A stretch of 64,000 nucleotides of DNA from Cryptomeria japonica (taxonomy: Eukaryota; Streptophyta; Pinopsida; Cupressales; Cupressaceae): assembly GCF_030272615.1 (NCBI RefSeq), contig NC_081414.1, positions 54,180,636 to 54,244,635 on the forward strand, written 5' to 3'. The notes under the pieces are model-generated. The model was not told the origin of the DNA. It did no database searches and saw only the letters and a list, made by a program, of their open reading frames with translations. Positions within the stretch are counted from its first letter, which is position 1; each line of letters opens with the position of its first letter. This document shows, piece after piece, positions 21,794 to 31,257 of this stretch. Made by a program: the position numbers and the translations under genes.

Positions 21794-24336
21794 ATCTTTT
21801 TTCCACTTTTGATAAGATTAAAAAGATGATCACTTCGTGGAGGAAGGGATTGGAATTGTTTAGGCCAAAAATAATCAATAGGAACACTAGAATTTCTTTT
21901 AGCTGGTTTAAAGAGACTATGATTGATAGTAACAACTTCACCATTATGGGGAAATTTCAAACACTTATGAATAGGAGAAGCAATAGCTTTCATGGAAGAT
22001 AGCCAAGGATAGCCTAGCTTCACACGAAATTGTTCGGACGAAGGAATAATAGCAAAGTTCACATCAAGGGATTTGTTATGGACCTCAATAGGTAATGTAA
22101 TAGAACCAATTGCAGGAGAAGAAAATGCATCAAATAGTTTCACAACCACATTTGTTTCATCATAGATCACTTGATTCAATTGCAAAGTAAAAAGAAATTC
22201 TTCAGTAATGACATTAACCATGCAAGAAGGATCAATAAGCACTCCATGGCAAGGTGTATTTTTTACTTTTGCAACTATATATAAAGGACCATCAGGTGCC
22301 CTGATAGTTTTGCTAGAATCAAAGGTGATGGAAAGTTCTTTAGGGATTTTCTGTTGCTCCACAAAGTTAATCACATTCGGAGTCATGGACACAAGATCAT
22401 CAGGTGAGACAGAGGAATCATTAGTACCAATCGCATTAGAGGTATGAGAAGGTAATGGATCAGTAAAAATCTGAAGATTTTGGTTAGGAGGAGCTACAGA
22501 TGTGTTGCCTTTATCATTCACTCCAGAAACAGAAATAGTATTATTATCAATCAAATCTTTAATTTTACCCTTTAAAGCAAAACATTTTTCAATATCATGC
22601 CCAGGATGATGATGAAATTGACAAAAAGATTTGTTATCAAAATAGGGTGAATTAATCTTTGCAGGATCTATTTTCCTTATAGGAGGAAGAGTAAGCACAT
22701 TTTGTTCCAATAACCTATTCATAATACTATGCAATGATTCATTCAAAGGAGTAAACTTTCTTTCTTTCTTGAAAAACTTAGAAATAGGAGGCACACCTGA
22801 TGCTGCATTCACATTGTTGTTGATGATGTTTTCATTGAATTTAATGGACTCTCTGTTCAGTTTAAACTTCCCAAATGGTTGTTGACTACTATCACCCTTA
22901 TCACTCGGAGCCATAGGATGTGATTGTTCCATTTGACTCACAATCAGTTGATAATTGTGAAGAGTTGCGCACAACTGTTGGAAAGAAGTAAACTCAGAAA
23001 ACAGGAATTTATCTCGAATATCTTTTTGTAAATTAGAAATAAAGATTCTTTGAATATCATTGTCAGGCACTGGAAAAGAAATTTGAGCATACAAATGCTT
23101 ATATCTACCAATGAAATCAGTCACTTTTTCTTTAACACCTTGTTTACAATGCATTAAATCAATCAAAGTAACTTTAGGACTTATATTGTTTTGAAATTGT
23201 TGAATGAAAGCATTTGCAAGTTGTTCGAAAGAAGAAATAGAATAGGAAGGCAACGAGCAATACCATTGTAGGGCTTTGTCTCTTAATGTTCTAGTAAATA
23301 GTTTTGCAAGCAATCTTTGGTCATAAGCAAAATCAGTACATATTGTTTGAAAGGTCTTAACATGTGTTAGAGGATCACCCTTACCATTATAAAGCTCCAA
23401 ATGCGGAATTTCATCATGTTTAGGGGGAATAGCTCGGACAATGTCAAGAGAAAGTGGGCTCGCAACATCAAATGTGGGCACACTAAACTTAGATTGATTC
23501 ATAGAGGCAATTTGTTGTTGTAAAGAAGAGACAGTTTGTGCAAGATTGTTAATGGTTGCTTCAGTCAAAGAGTTAGATTGTGATGGAGGTGTTATGTTAT
23601 TGAAAGAAGGCAGAGAGTAAGGTGGTGGGACACTATGATAGTTAGTCATAGGAGATGATTGGACAGGAGGAACACTACAAGGAGGAATGGAAAACGAATT
23701 GCCCCCTTGTGTCATGTTCATTTGTGGTGATATAATAGGAACACTTATTGAAGGAATGAATGAAGAAGTCAGATTGAATGAAGGAAGAGGGTTGATTGAA
23801 GAAGAGGGATTGCCCCCATGACTAGTGATCATAGGAGGAATGTCTTGTATTGAAGTAGTCATTATGTTTGATGTAAAAGTAGGTATACTAGTAGTAGAAG
23901 TCGTCAAAGGAATAGAATGATTAACTTGAGTAGGAGGTTGTGTATAACCCAAAGTTTCAGCACAACTCTTCATAGGCATCACATTTGAATCCACAATGTG
24001 TACAATACCACGCAAAATATCAATTCCATTCTTATCACTTTGAAGCATACGTTTTAGACCCTCAATTAAAGGAAGAGCTTGACTATCAGGGTATTCTTGA
24101 GACATCCATTGTCAAAAATCATCAAATTGGTTATCCAATTTTGAAAGTTGTTCTACAGAAACCTCATGGAGAGCTTCTTCATCATTAAGAGGATTAGAGG
24201 AATTACCCATGTCCTCATTAAAAAGGCCATTCAAATTAGGTTCCATCTCCTCAGTAATTAAACCTTGGAAGGACTTAATTCTAAGGCTTCGTCTAACGGG
24301 AATAGTGTAAGTAGGACTTATTGTTGTAAAACTCAT
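21790..24336 (-). pseudogene. Gag and protease-like protein of the gag-only element (Tat-type), one in-frame stop
   Basis: ATG at 24336 opens a frame of about 848 codons with a TGA at 24112; an uninterrupted 771-codon part starts at ATG 24105 just after it. After a long Ser/Thr/Pro-rich N-terminal region comes a retrotransposon Gag core (HLELYNGKGDPLTHVKTF, LRDKALQWYCSLP, FIGRYKHLYAQI). Then follows CQFHHHPGHDIEKC, a C-x2-H-x4-H-x4-C variant of the kind seen in Tat/Athila Gag. Next is an aspartic-protease-like fold with LIDPSCMVNVITEEF, where the family has D-[GST]-G; the catalytic Gly is replaced, so proteolysis is doubtful. LGYPWL matches the downstream protease motif. The frame ends SGKKI with TGA at 21790-21792. 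The later ATG could still give a nearly full Gag. Confidence 0.78.
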
Positions 24337-24387
24337 GCACTAAAGAAAGAGAGAAGATTTTGAATTTTAGAGGTAGCAAATTTCAGT

Positions 24388-24527
24388 AAAATCAGCCAAT
24401 CTTCTAGATTTAAGCTATTAAATACAATCAGGACAATCTCCCGAAATTTCGGAAAAAATGTCTAGGACCGTGGCGCTCGGGGTGCACACGGTCCTCGCAA
24501 CTTTTTTCGAAATTTGTAGGGATGAAA
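24388..24527 (-). repeat. Leader repeat copy 1 of the gag-only element
   Basis: About 140 bases that recur at 25010-25149, each containing the GGAC...GTGCACACGGTCC hairpin. In this copy the stem is perfect: GGACCGTG pairs with CACGGTCC (about 24466-24494). Confidence 0.82.
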
Positions 24528-24619
24528 TTTATGATGATTTTACAGCTAACCTGAAAAAATTGAGTGATTTTACGATCTGTAGATAGGCCAAATTAAAGTT
24601 GCAATCTCAAAATTGAACC

Positions 24620-25345
24620 CTACCAAGATTGTCGAAAAATGCAAAATTTGAATTTTGAAAAAGAGAGGGAAACTGAAATTTTGAATTTTATGATTTTAGA
24701 GGGAATGTTAAGAGCAATGCAAGTTTTGAAACTTAACAATTGACTCAATTTCACGCAAAATTCAATTTTGAAAGCAGAAATCAAAGTTGTTGTAATTAAG
24801 CACTTAATTTCAAAAGTCACAAATTGCAAAAATTTGAATAAAGCACTGAAATTTTGAATGAATGCCAACACACTTTTCAGATTTAGGACTGTAAGAAACA
24901 CAATTTTGACACAAATTTCAATTTCAACAATTTTTGAATGATTAGAAGCCTCAATCAAAGCAATCGCTAGACCAACTTTGATTGTAATTTTGAAGGTGTT
25001 AAAATTGATAAAATCAGCCAAAATTCTGGATTTTAGTAGAAAAATATAGTAAGATCTAGCTCCCGAAATTTCAGAAAAAATGTCGGGGACGATGGCGCTC
25101 GGGGTGCACACGGTCCTCGCAACTTTTTTCCAAATTTTTAGGGATGAAAGATATTGTGATTTTATTGCGGAATCCAAAGTTACAGCCGATTTGGAGATGT
25201 TTTGATCAGTGAAATTGTCGAACAAAGGTTGAATCAAGAGGGTTTCAAAAATTAGGGTTTTGACACTTAACCACTTAATTTTCAAAATTAAAGCACAAAT
25301 ATGAATTGATAATTTGTAATAGAAGGGAAGATCTGAAACAAGCAT
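24620..25345 (-). CDS. Candidate pre-gag ORF in the leader of the gag-only element (241 codons)
   Basis: An open frame from ATG 25345 (which follows an upstream in-frame TTG) to a stop at 24620-24622, on the same strand as gag and upstream of it. The composition is dominated by Ile, Leu, Phe, Lys and Ser, as expected when AT-rich DNA is translated, and I recognise no domain. One leader-repeat copy lies inside it. Ogre/Tat elements are known to carry an extra ORF before gag, which makes the position interesting, but homology is not shown. It could be chance openness in biased DNA. Confidence 0.3.
   Translation of the reverse strand: MLVSDLPFYYKLSIHICALILKIKWLSVKTLIFETLLIQPLFDNFTDQNISKSAVTLDSAIKSQYLSSLKIWKKVARTVCTPSAIVPDIFSEISGARSYYIFLLKSRILADFINFNTFKITIKVGLAIALIEASNHSKIVEIEICVKIVFLTVLNLKSVLAFIQNFSALFKFLQFVTFEIKCLITTTLISAFKIEFCVKLSQLLSFKTCIALNIPSKIIKFKISVSLSFSKFKFCIFRQSW
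25010..25149 (-). repeat. Leader repeat copy 2 of the gag-only element
   Basis: Matches 24388-24527: AAAATCAGCCAA start, CTCCCGAAATTTC, GGCGCTCGGGGTGCACACGG, and TAGGGATGAAA end. The stem is weaker here (GGACGATG opposite CACGGTCC). Confidence 0.82.
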
Positions 25346-25500
25346 TAACAATTAAACATTTCACAAGCTCAATTACTAAAAAGAAAAATTTTAGGCTTTT
25401 TTATGCAATTAGCCTCTAAAATTTGCAAAAGATCAAACATGGAAATGTAATTAAGGAAACAAAATTTTCAGATCTAACCATGAATAATCAGAATGAGGAT

Positions 25501-25519
25501 GTTCACGTCAGGTTCACCA
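25501..25519 (-). other. Presumed primer binding site of the gag-only element
   Basis: On the element strand TGGTGAACCTGACGTGAAC begins a few bases after the 5' LTR. Its position and TGG start fit a PBS, but it is not the tRNA-Met sequence used by the other elements and I could not assign the tRNA. Confidence 0.5.
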
Positions 25520-25522
25520 AAA

Positions 25523-26730
25523 TGTAAAGCGGAAAAATCGAACCCTAGTTGTTCTCCCCTCCCCAACTCCAAGGAGAGAGAAGGGAGAGTCACTAGGGTT
25601 GATGGTTTTCACTTAGGAGGGACTTTACATTCAAAAGAGGGGTTAAAACCCACAAGATCCAATCCCACGCAATGCAAGATTGGATTCTATATGAGTTTCA
25701 AGGGTTGTGATAGCAAGGATACCTTCTTTTGTAAAGAATGTAGATAGAAAGATTGAACTAGGAATGCATGTAGAAGCAAGAAAGATTCACTTATAAATAG
25801 AGATAGGGATATGATATGAAGCTGCGGACCTGGAATTAGTAGTAAAATGTCGAGACGGTGCTGTTCTGCAAATTTGAGTGAAAGTTGACGGGACGATGGC
25901 GCCCGGCATGCAGACGGTCCTCCGAAAAATCCGCGAAACGAAGGGGGATCTGTTCGTCTCTGCACAAGGATTCCAGATCTTCAATTTCAACCGCGTACCT
26001 ACAACCTACACACAGAAAAGCGAAGACAATCGGGGGGTTAGGGATTAGGGGTTTGCCCTTAGGTCAAACCCCAGTTTTGGAATTAACCAAGAAATGAGAA
26101 ATGTTGTAAATGTAAATGATTGTAAAAAAAGTACTAGTACCTTGTTGTAAGAATGTTTGTATTCTTACATGCGAAGGTGTAGATGTTGTTGTATGTTGTA
26201 TGTTGTATGTTGTAGTATGTGATCTCCTCTTCAATGGTTGAATCTTTGTCTTGAATGCAACACTTAGCCTTGAATGGAGACTTAGAATGATCAATTGCTT
26301 GAAGGAATGCTTGAATGCTTGAATGCTTGAATGTTTGAATGTTGGAATATCGTTTCCATGCCCTTTTTCCCTCTTACCCAAAATGAGAGAGGAAAAGTAG
26401 TTTATATACTTGTCAATTAGGGTTAAAAGACTGATTTTCCTGACCTTGGGCCGACCAGGAAGTGTTATTTTCCAATTTGCAAACAAAAAGACCCGAAGTT
26501 CCATAGGAGACCGGGCCCAAAATAGGGCCAAGGACCAGGGCGCTGGGCGCCCTGGTCCCACCTCCCCAGACAGCAGGGTGCAAGGAGGATCAGGCCAGGG
26601 TGCAGAAAAAATGCAGTTTTTGATGTCGTGGACAAGTTTCGGGGTCTCCATTCAGGTTTCGTGTTGCATCGCCATCGTGAAGACCCAAATGTAGTCAAAA
26701 TTACAAGTGTCACAATTTTAGGACGCTACA
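25523..26730 (-). repeat. 5' LTR of the gag-only element (1,208 bp)
   Basis: Begins TGTAAAGCGG and ends GGACGCTACA on the plus strand; nearly identical to 18952-20190. It contains the hairpin motif near 25891-25922 and a single copy of the GC-rich hairpin at 26532-26558. Confidence 0.92.
26532..26558. repeat. Perfect GC-rich hairpin in the LTR
   Basis: GGACCAGGGCG pairs perfectly with CGCCCTGGTCC (11-bp stem) around the loop CTGGG. The left LTR carries a duplicated and partly mutated version near 19960-20020. Confidence 0.85.
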
Positions 26731-26735
26731 GTTCT
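26731..26735. repeat. Target site duplication of the gag-only element (right)
   Basis: GTTCT directly after the LTR end; identical to 18947-18951. The chromovirus frame resumes inside it. Confidence 0.92.
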
Positions 26736-28046
26736 ATGAGGGAGAACCTCATTTAGGAGAAGCACAATGGGTGCTTAAGTGGACATTTCAGTCTCAACAA
26801 GACTTTAGAGCTGGTTCAAAGGTACTACTATTGGCCTAAGATGTAGAGAGACATCAGGAGGTATGTTGAGCAGTGTTTGGTATGTCAGAAGGCAAAAGGT
26901 AATTCCTCCAATGCTGGTTTATATCAGCCTCTTCCTATTCCACATAGGCCTTGGGATTGCATTAGTAAGGATTTTGTGGTAGGATTACCTAGAACTCAAG
27001 CAGGATTTGATAGCATCTTTGTAGTGGTTGATAGATTTAGTAAAATGGCTCATTTTATTCCTTGCAAGAAAACACATGATGCAAGTCATATTGCTTAATT
27101 ATTTTTCTAAGAAGTTGTTAGAATACATGGTTTGCCTACTAGCATTGTTTCAGATAGGGATGTTAAGTTTCTTGGTCATTTCTGGAAAAAATTGTGGAAG
27201 AGATTGGGTACTAATCTCTCTTTTCATTCAGCTTATCATCCACAAACTTATGGCCAAACCGAAGTTGTGAACAGGTCTCTTGGAAACATGCTTAGGTTCT
27301 TGACAAAGGAATATGGGCAGAGTTGGGATCAGCTCATTCATCAAGCAAAATATGCCTACAATGATAGTGTTAACCGGTCTACAGGTAAAAGTCCTTTTGA
27401 AGTTGTTTATGGTATGCATCCAAGGGGTATAATGGAGTTGAGGGATATCACTAACTTGTAGCCTAAGAGTGGGACAACAGATGACATGGCTCAATCCATG
27501 AAGGGGGTTCATGAGCAAGTAAGGAAGGCTCTTCAAGAAACCTCCCAAAAAGTTAAAGCAAGAGTGGATGCTACAAATAGAGATGTTCAATTTTCCATAA
27601 GAGATTATGTGATGGTTCATTTGAACAAGGAAAGGCTACAAAATGGAGTTCTAAGCAAACTTCAGATGAGGAGAATAGGCCCTTACAAAATATTGGCTAA
27701 GTATGGGTCTAATGCTTACAAAGTTGATTTGCCTACTGATGTTTCTTTGTCTCCCATTTTTAATGTTGCAAATTTGATTGATTTCAAAGGGAAACCACCT
27801 GAGGAGATTCAAAGTGTTTCAAATGTTGTACAATCCCTTTGTGATCTATCTCTCCCTTCTCTTTCTATTCCCCAAGCATAACATGTTATAGACTCTAGGA
27901 TTCTCAAAAAGACAAGGAATCACACCTACATGGAGCATCTAATAAAATGGAAGGATAAGCCTATCTCAGAGGCCACATAGATACTGGAAGCTTACTTTTA
28001 GAAGTTTCACATCTCTTCTTTTTTTCTGCTTCAAGGAGTCACATGA
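26733..28046 (+). pseudogene. Chromovirus gag-pol, 3' part (integrase and chromodomain-like tail), broken
   Basis: Continues the frame of 15673-18951: codon TCT at 18949 equals TCT at 26733. Contains an integrase zinc region (HNGCLSGHFS, then [10 protein letters not shown]), catalytic-core motifs ([36 protein letters not shown]), the C-terminal GPYKILAKYGSNAYKVDLP segment, and MEHLIKWKDKPISEAT, which resembles the chromodomain of chromoviruses that steers integration by binding histone marks. The usual PQTDGQ is PQTYGQ here. In-frame stops include 26754, one near 26841, two just before 27120, 27459, 27879, 27978 (TAG for Trp) and 27999. Confidence 0.87.
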
Positions 28047-28055
28047 CTTCTTTGT

Positions 28056-28068
28056 TTTTGGGAGAGTA
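28056..28068 (+). other. Polypurine tract of the chromovirus
   Basis: TTTTGGGAGAGTA directly before the right LTR. The purine core GGGAGAG is short but correctly placed. Confidence 0.65.
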
Positions 28069-30198
28069 TGGTGCAGAAGCACCCAGTTGAGCAAAACTCT
28101 CCTTTTTGAGTAATTTGTGATTTCATGTTTGTAAAGTCTTGTGTCAAGTTTATAATTTTTATTTAGGTTTTTGTGTGTCATTTTTGGTGGTTTTGATCTC
28201 ATTTTGGGTTCAAGAGGTCAATTTTTGCCTTTCAGGCTTTGAGTTGACAATTTTTGGCAAATATGTGCAAAATTGCCAAAAAGGTTTTCTAATGCTTTCC
28301 AAAGCATTGAAAAATGTTTGATAAGTGTTTTTAATCATTTCTAAGTTTTTAAGACAAGTTTATAAGGTTAAAGTGTCAAAAATGTCTTTTGGAGCAAGTA
28401 ATATTGTCATTTGGGCTTGCAAAAGTTGTAAAAGTTGTCATTTTTTTTTTCTTTTCTTGCAAAATGAAGTTGTGGAAGCCTCAAGTCCATACTGGGATTG
28501 ATAAATAAATTTTTGGACTATAAAAATACCTCTCTTTTCCTTGAATAAGGTTGGTGATTGTAAGAGAAAGAGATTCCTAATAAAAATTATGAAATTTTGG
28601 CTTTTATCACTGTTTTTTGCTTCTTTGGAGTAATAGTCTGTACTGTAGCAATCTTGTCCATACTGTACCTCTTGGGAAGTGTTCATATTGGTTTCCTAAT
28701 GATTTTAAATTGATTATTCCACTAGTTTTCTTTTTGCAAACTGGAGAAATAAAATCATCTCTCATTTTGTGTGCTCACTACCCTATCAAGGGTTTAAAGT
28801 TACAAAATGCCACCACTTGACTAATCCAGGTCTATGATCCCATAAAATGGATTTAGTCAAGTAGGCACTCATGTATATAGTGTACATATTCTTTAATTTA
28901 TGCCAAAATTATGTTTGGAAGGAGGACTTGAGTGAATACTAGGCAGGTATTGATTACTCAGCTAGTACCATGATCAAAAACTCAAGATTTGCAGCCAAAA
29001 GAAATTTGGAGTGAGAAAATGTATGAGGCAGAGGTTTGGACATATGGCCAAGAGTGTTCAGCATCATCTTGGTCTATTAGAATAGATTATTCTTATTGAA
29101 CATTCTCACTTTGTAAACAAAACAGTGAGTTCACTATTTTTGTGAATTGTATATGTCAAATGCTCATGGAATGCTTCAAAAGCATCATCCAAGCCTTGTG
29201 ACTAAGAAAAAAATGTAATAGGAAAGTTGATTAGTTTTTTTTAGAGCTCATTGAGGTATATTTGTAGTTCAAACACCTTGTGATGCAGGCTCAAAGGTGT
29301 AGCAGCAGATTGACTAGTAAAGGGGCGGTCATTTTCAGATGTGTGCCAAGTGTTTAGCATTATGTTTGTAGGGCAGTAATAGGGGAAGACTTTATTTAGT
29401 GTGGCAGAAGTCCTAAGCCAGTTTGGAGGCTTGATTAGCAGAGTTGGGAAGACCTTTCTATGTTCTTTGGTCCAAACCCTACCAAACCCTTCAAAAGTGC
29501 CACAAATAGTGGACAGTCATCATATTGCAATAACAGTGGCCTAAACCATGAAAATCCACTAGCATATACCTTAAAAATACCATCTAAAACAAGTTTGTTG
29601 GAGGAGAGACCCATCGTAGAGAAGGACAAGCAAAAAAGTGTCAATTGCTCCTCCATAGGCTAGTAGCCTTTGACTGCATAACACACACTTTATAGGAACC
29701 CGATTGCAAGGAGGATTTGGGGTCTTAAGATAATTCATGAGATCTTCCCAAAACAATGAAATAAGCAACATATAGGCCCTTCGACAGTGTGTAGTCCCTT
29801 TTTGAGGTTTTGACCCTTGGTCGGGGTATTGAGCAAGCCAGAGGCTATGGACCTAAAACTAAGTTTGGTTGTCAAACTTGAACAAAACCTTGGTGCCCCT
29901 ACATGTCCATGTTGAAGACTCCTAATGCACTCTGAAACAAAGGGTTGAATGCCAAAAGAACAGGGTTTGAGAATGTGTAGATGGGTGGAGTGAGAAATTG
30001 GAGTAGGTTTGAGCATGGGTGTGAGCTATCACCAAAAAGGGAGGTTGTTGGTGAAGACTTGTAGAGAGACCTGACTATTACAACTAATCTTGATATTGGC
30101 CAACATAAGGAGAAGACATAAACAATAATTTTGTTTCCTTTTCTAACTTCTTGACCAAAATTTGCCTTTTGAGCACTTACCTAGCAATCTCCCTATCA
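28069..30198 (+). repeat. 3' LTR of the chromovirus (2,130 bp)
   Basis: Begins TGGTGCAGAAGC and ends CTCCCTATCA, followed by ATGCA. Aligns along its full length with 13477-15619, with many substitutions and small indels. Confidence 0.9.
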
Positions 30199-30203
30199 AT
30201 GCA
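30199..30203. repeat. Target site duplication of the chromovirus (right)
   Basis: ATGCA directly after the LTR; identical to 13472-13476. Confidence 0.9.
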
Positions 30204-31257
30204 ACTTCTCCTTTGATACCAGTTGTTATCTTGTCAACAATTGTTACATCTTGTTACATCTTCTTAAGTCACAAAAATTGAGATGGTGGAATTCAACCAT
30301 CAACTGACACCAATTTTGCATGCAAATTCTATACCATTTGTTAAAATAATTAATTGCAGAGGGATGTGCCAGTGAACACTACTCACCTACTAGTCAACAT
30401 ACATCACCTCCTATTTGATCTCAAAATTATTTAGGAATAGAATTTCATTGTACTGCCAATACAACCAACCGCATGACAGGTAGATACCCCTTGCAATGAA
30501 ATTCTCCTAGATATTCCTACTAAGACTTTTCATCATCTGCAATTTTGGGTAGTTAGTGCACTTACTCTTCCAAGTTCAAGCATCCCGACTTTGCATCATA
30601 GCCACTTGAACTCCCCCTGAGTCATACATCTCAGGTTCTCAACTCCAATCAGGTCCAATACCGGGGCTCCAAAATTATCCATATGCCGGTTGAGTTGTAT
30701 CTATGTGATTAATAGATGATCTTTCAATTCCATTAAATCCACCACAACTTATGACATGATCCTAAAACCACACAATGCCATACAATGACATCACCATGCC
30801 ATAGATCTAATTGGTTATCCTGTAAATATGGATGACTTCATGGTCAACCACTAGGCCAATATATGTCATGCAGGTCTTTTCTAATACCACTTGAGACATG
30901 AACTCCACATTCCATGCTACCAGAGCTATTGCAGTGATCTCCATCTTCATTGTCTTACATAACCTGCAAGTACCTGTTAGCATTTATGTCGGTAACATCC
31001 TGTACATATTGGTTTCTTGTGTCAGTCCATTATCACTACCATAGCACCTTCTTGTGACTCTTGATCTTTGTGTCACACTATATCTGATTCCAATTGTTGT
31101 CTTGTCATACATTGATACAATAGTAGTGATCTAGTCTTTTATACTGGCAACAACATGTTCTTCAATGTTGTCTTCATTAGTGAGGGGGTGAATGATAAAT
31201 TCAGTATATTACTCCCCCTAAGATCTTACATCTCCTTTAGGCCTTAGGAGATATCAC
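30204..31257 (-). other. Non-coding internal region of element B downstream of gag
   Basis: On the element strand this lies between the end of gag and the nested insertion. No protease, integrase, RT or RNase H motif is found in any frame. It carries several CTCCCCCT tracts (for example near 30610 and 31210), which are purine-rich on the element strand and similar to those near the PPT. Confidence 0.6.

Larger units (their letters stand above)
18952..26730 (-). mobile_element. Non-autonomous gag-only LTR retrotransposon (TR-GAG-like, Tat-type gag)
   Basis: Bounded by 1.2-kb LTRs (18952-20190 and 25523-26730) and a perfect GTTCT duplication. The internal 5.3 kb carries, on the minus strand, a long leader with an open frame (24620-25345), a gag plus protease-like frame (21790-24336), a third frame overlapping it by ATGA (20933-21793), and a 3' untranslated stretch. 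No reverse transcriptase, RNase H or integrase motif is present in any frame, so it must borrow them. Plant elements with LTRs and gag only are known as TR-GAG; the two extra frames here go beyond that description. LTRs are nearly identical in the parts compared, so it is relatively young. Confidence 0.9.
13477..30198 (+). mobile_element. Ty3/Gypsy chromovirus, carrying a nested gag-only element
   Basis: Complete element with 2.1-kb LTRs (13477-15619 and 28069-30198), tRNA-Met PBS, one-frame gag-pol with RT before integrase (Gypsy order), a chromodomain-like tail and a PPT. Identical 5-bp duplications (ATGCA) flank it. The nested element 18952-26730 accounts for 7.8 kb, so the element itself was about 8.9 kb. 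The LTRs show frequent differences, roughly one in eight to ten bases in the parts compared by eye, so it is the older host of a younger insertion. Confidence 0.93.
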
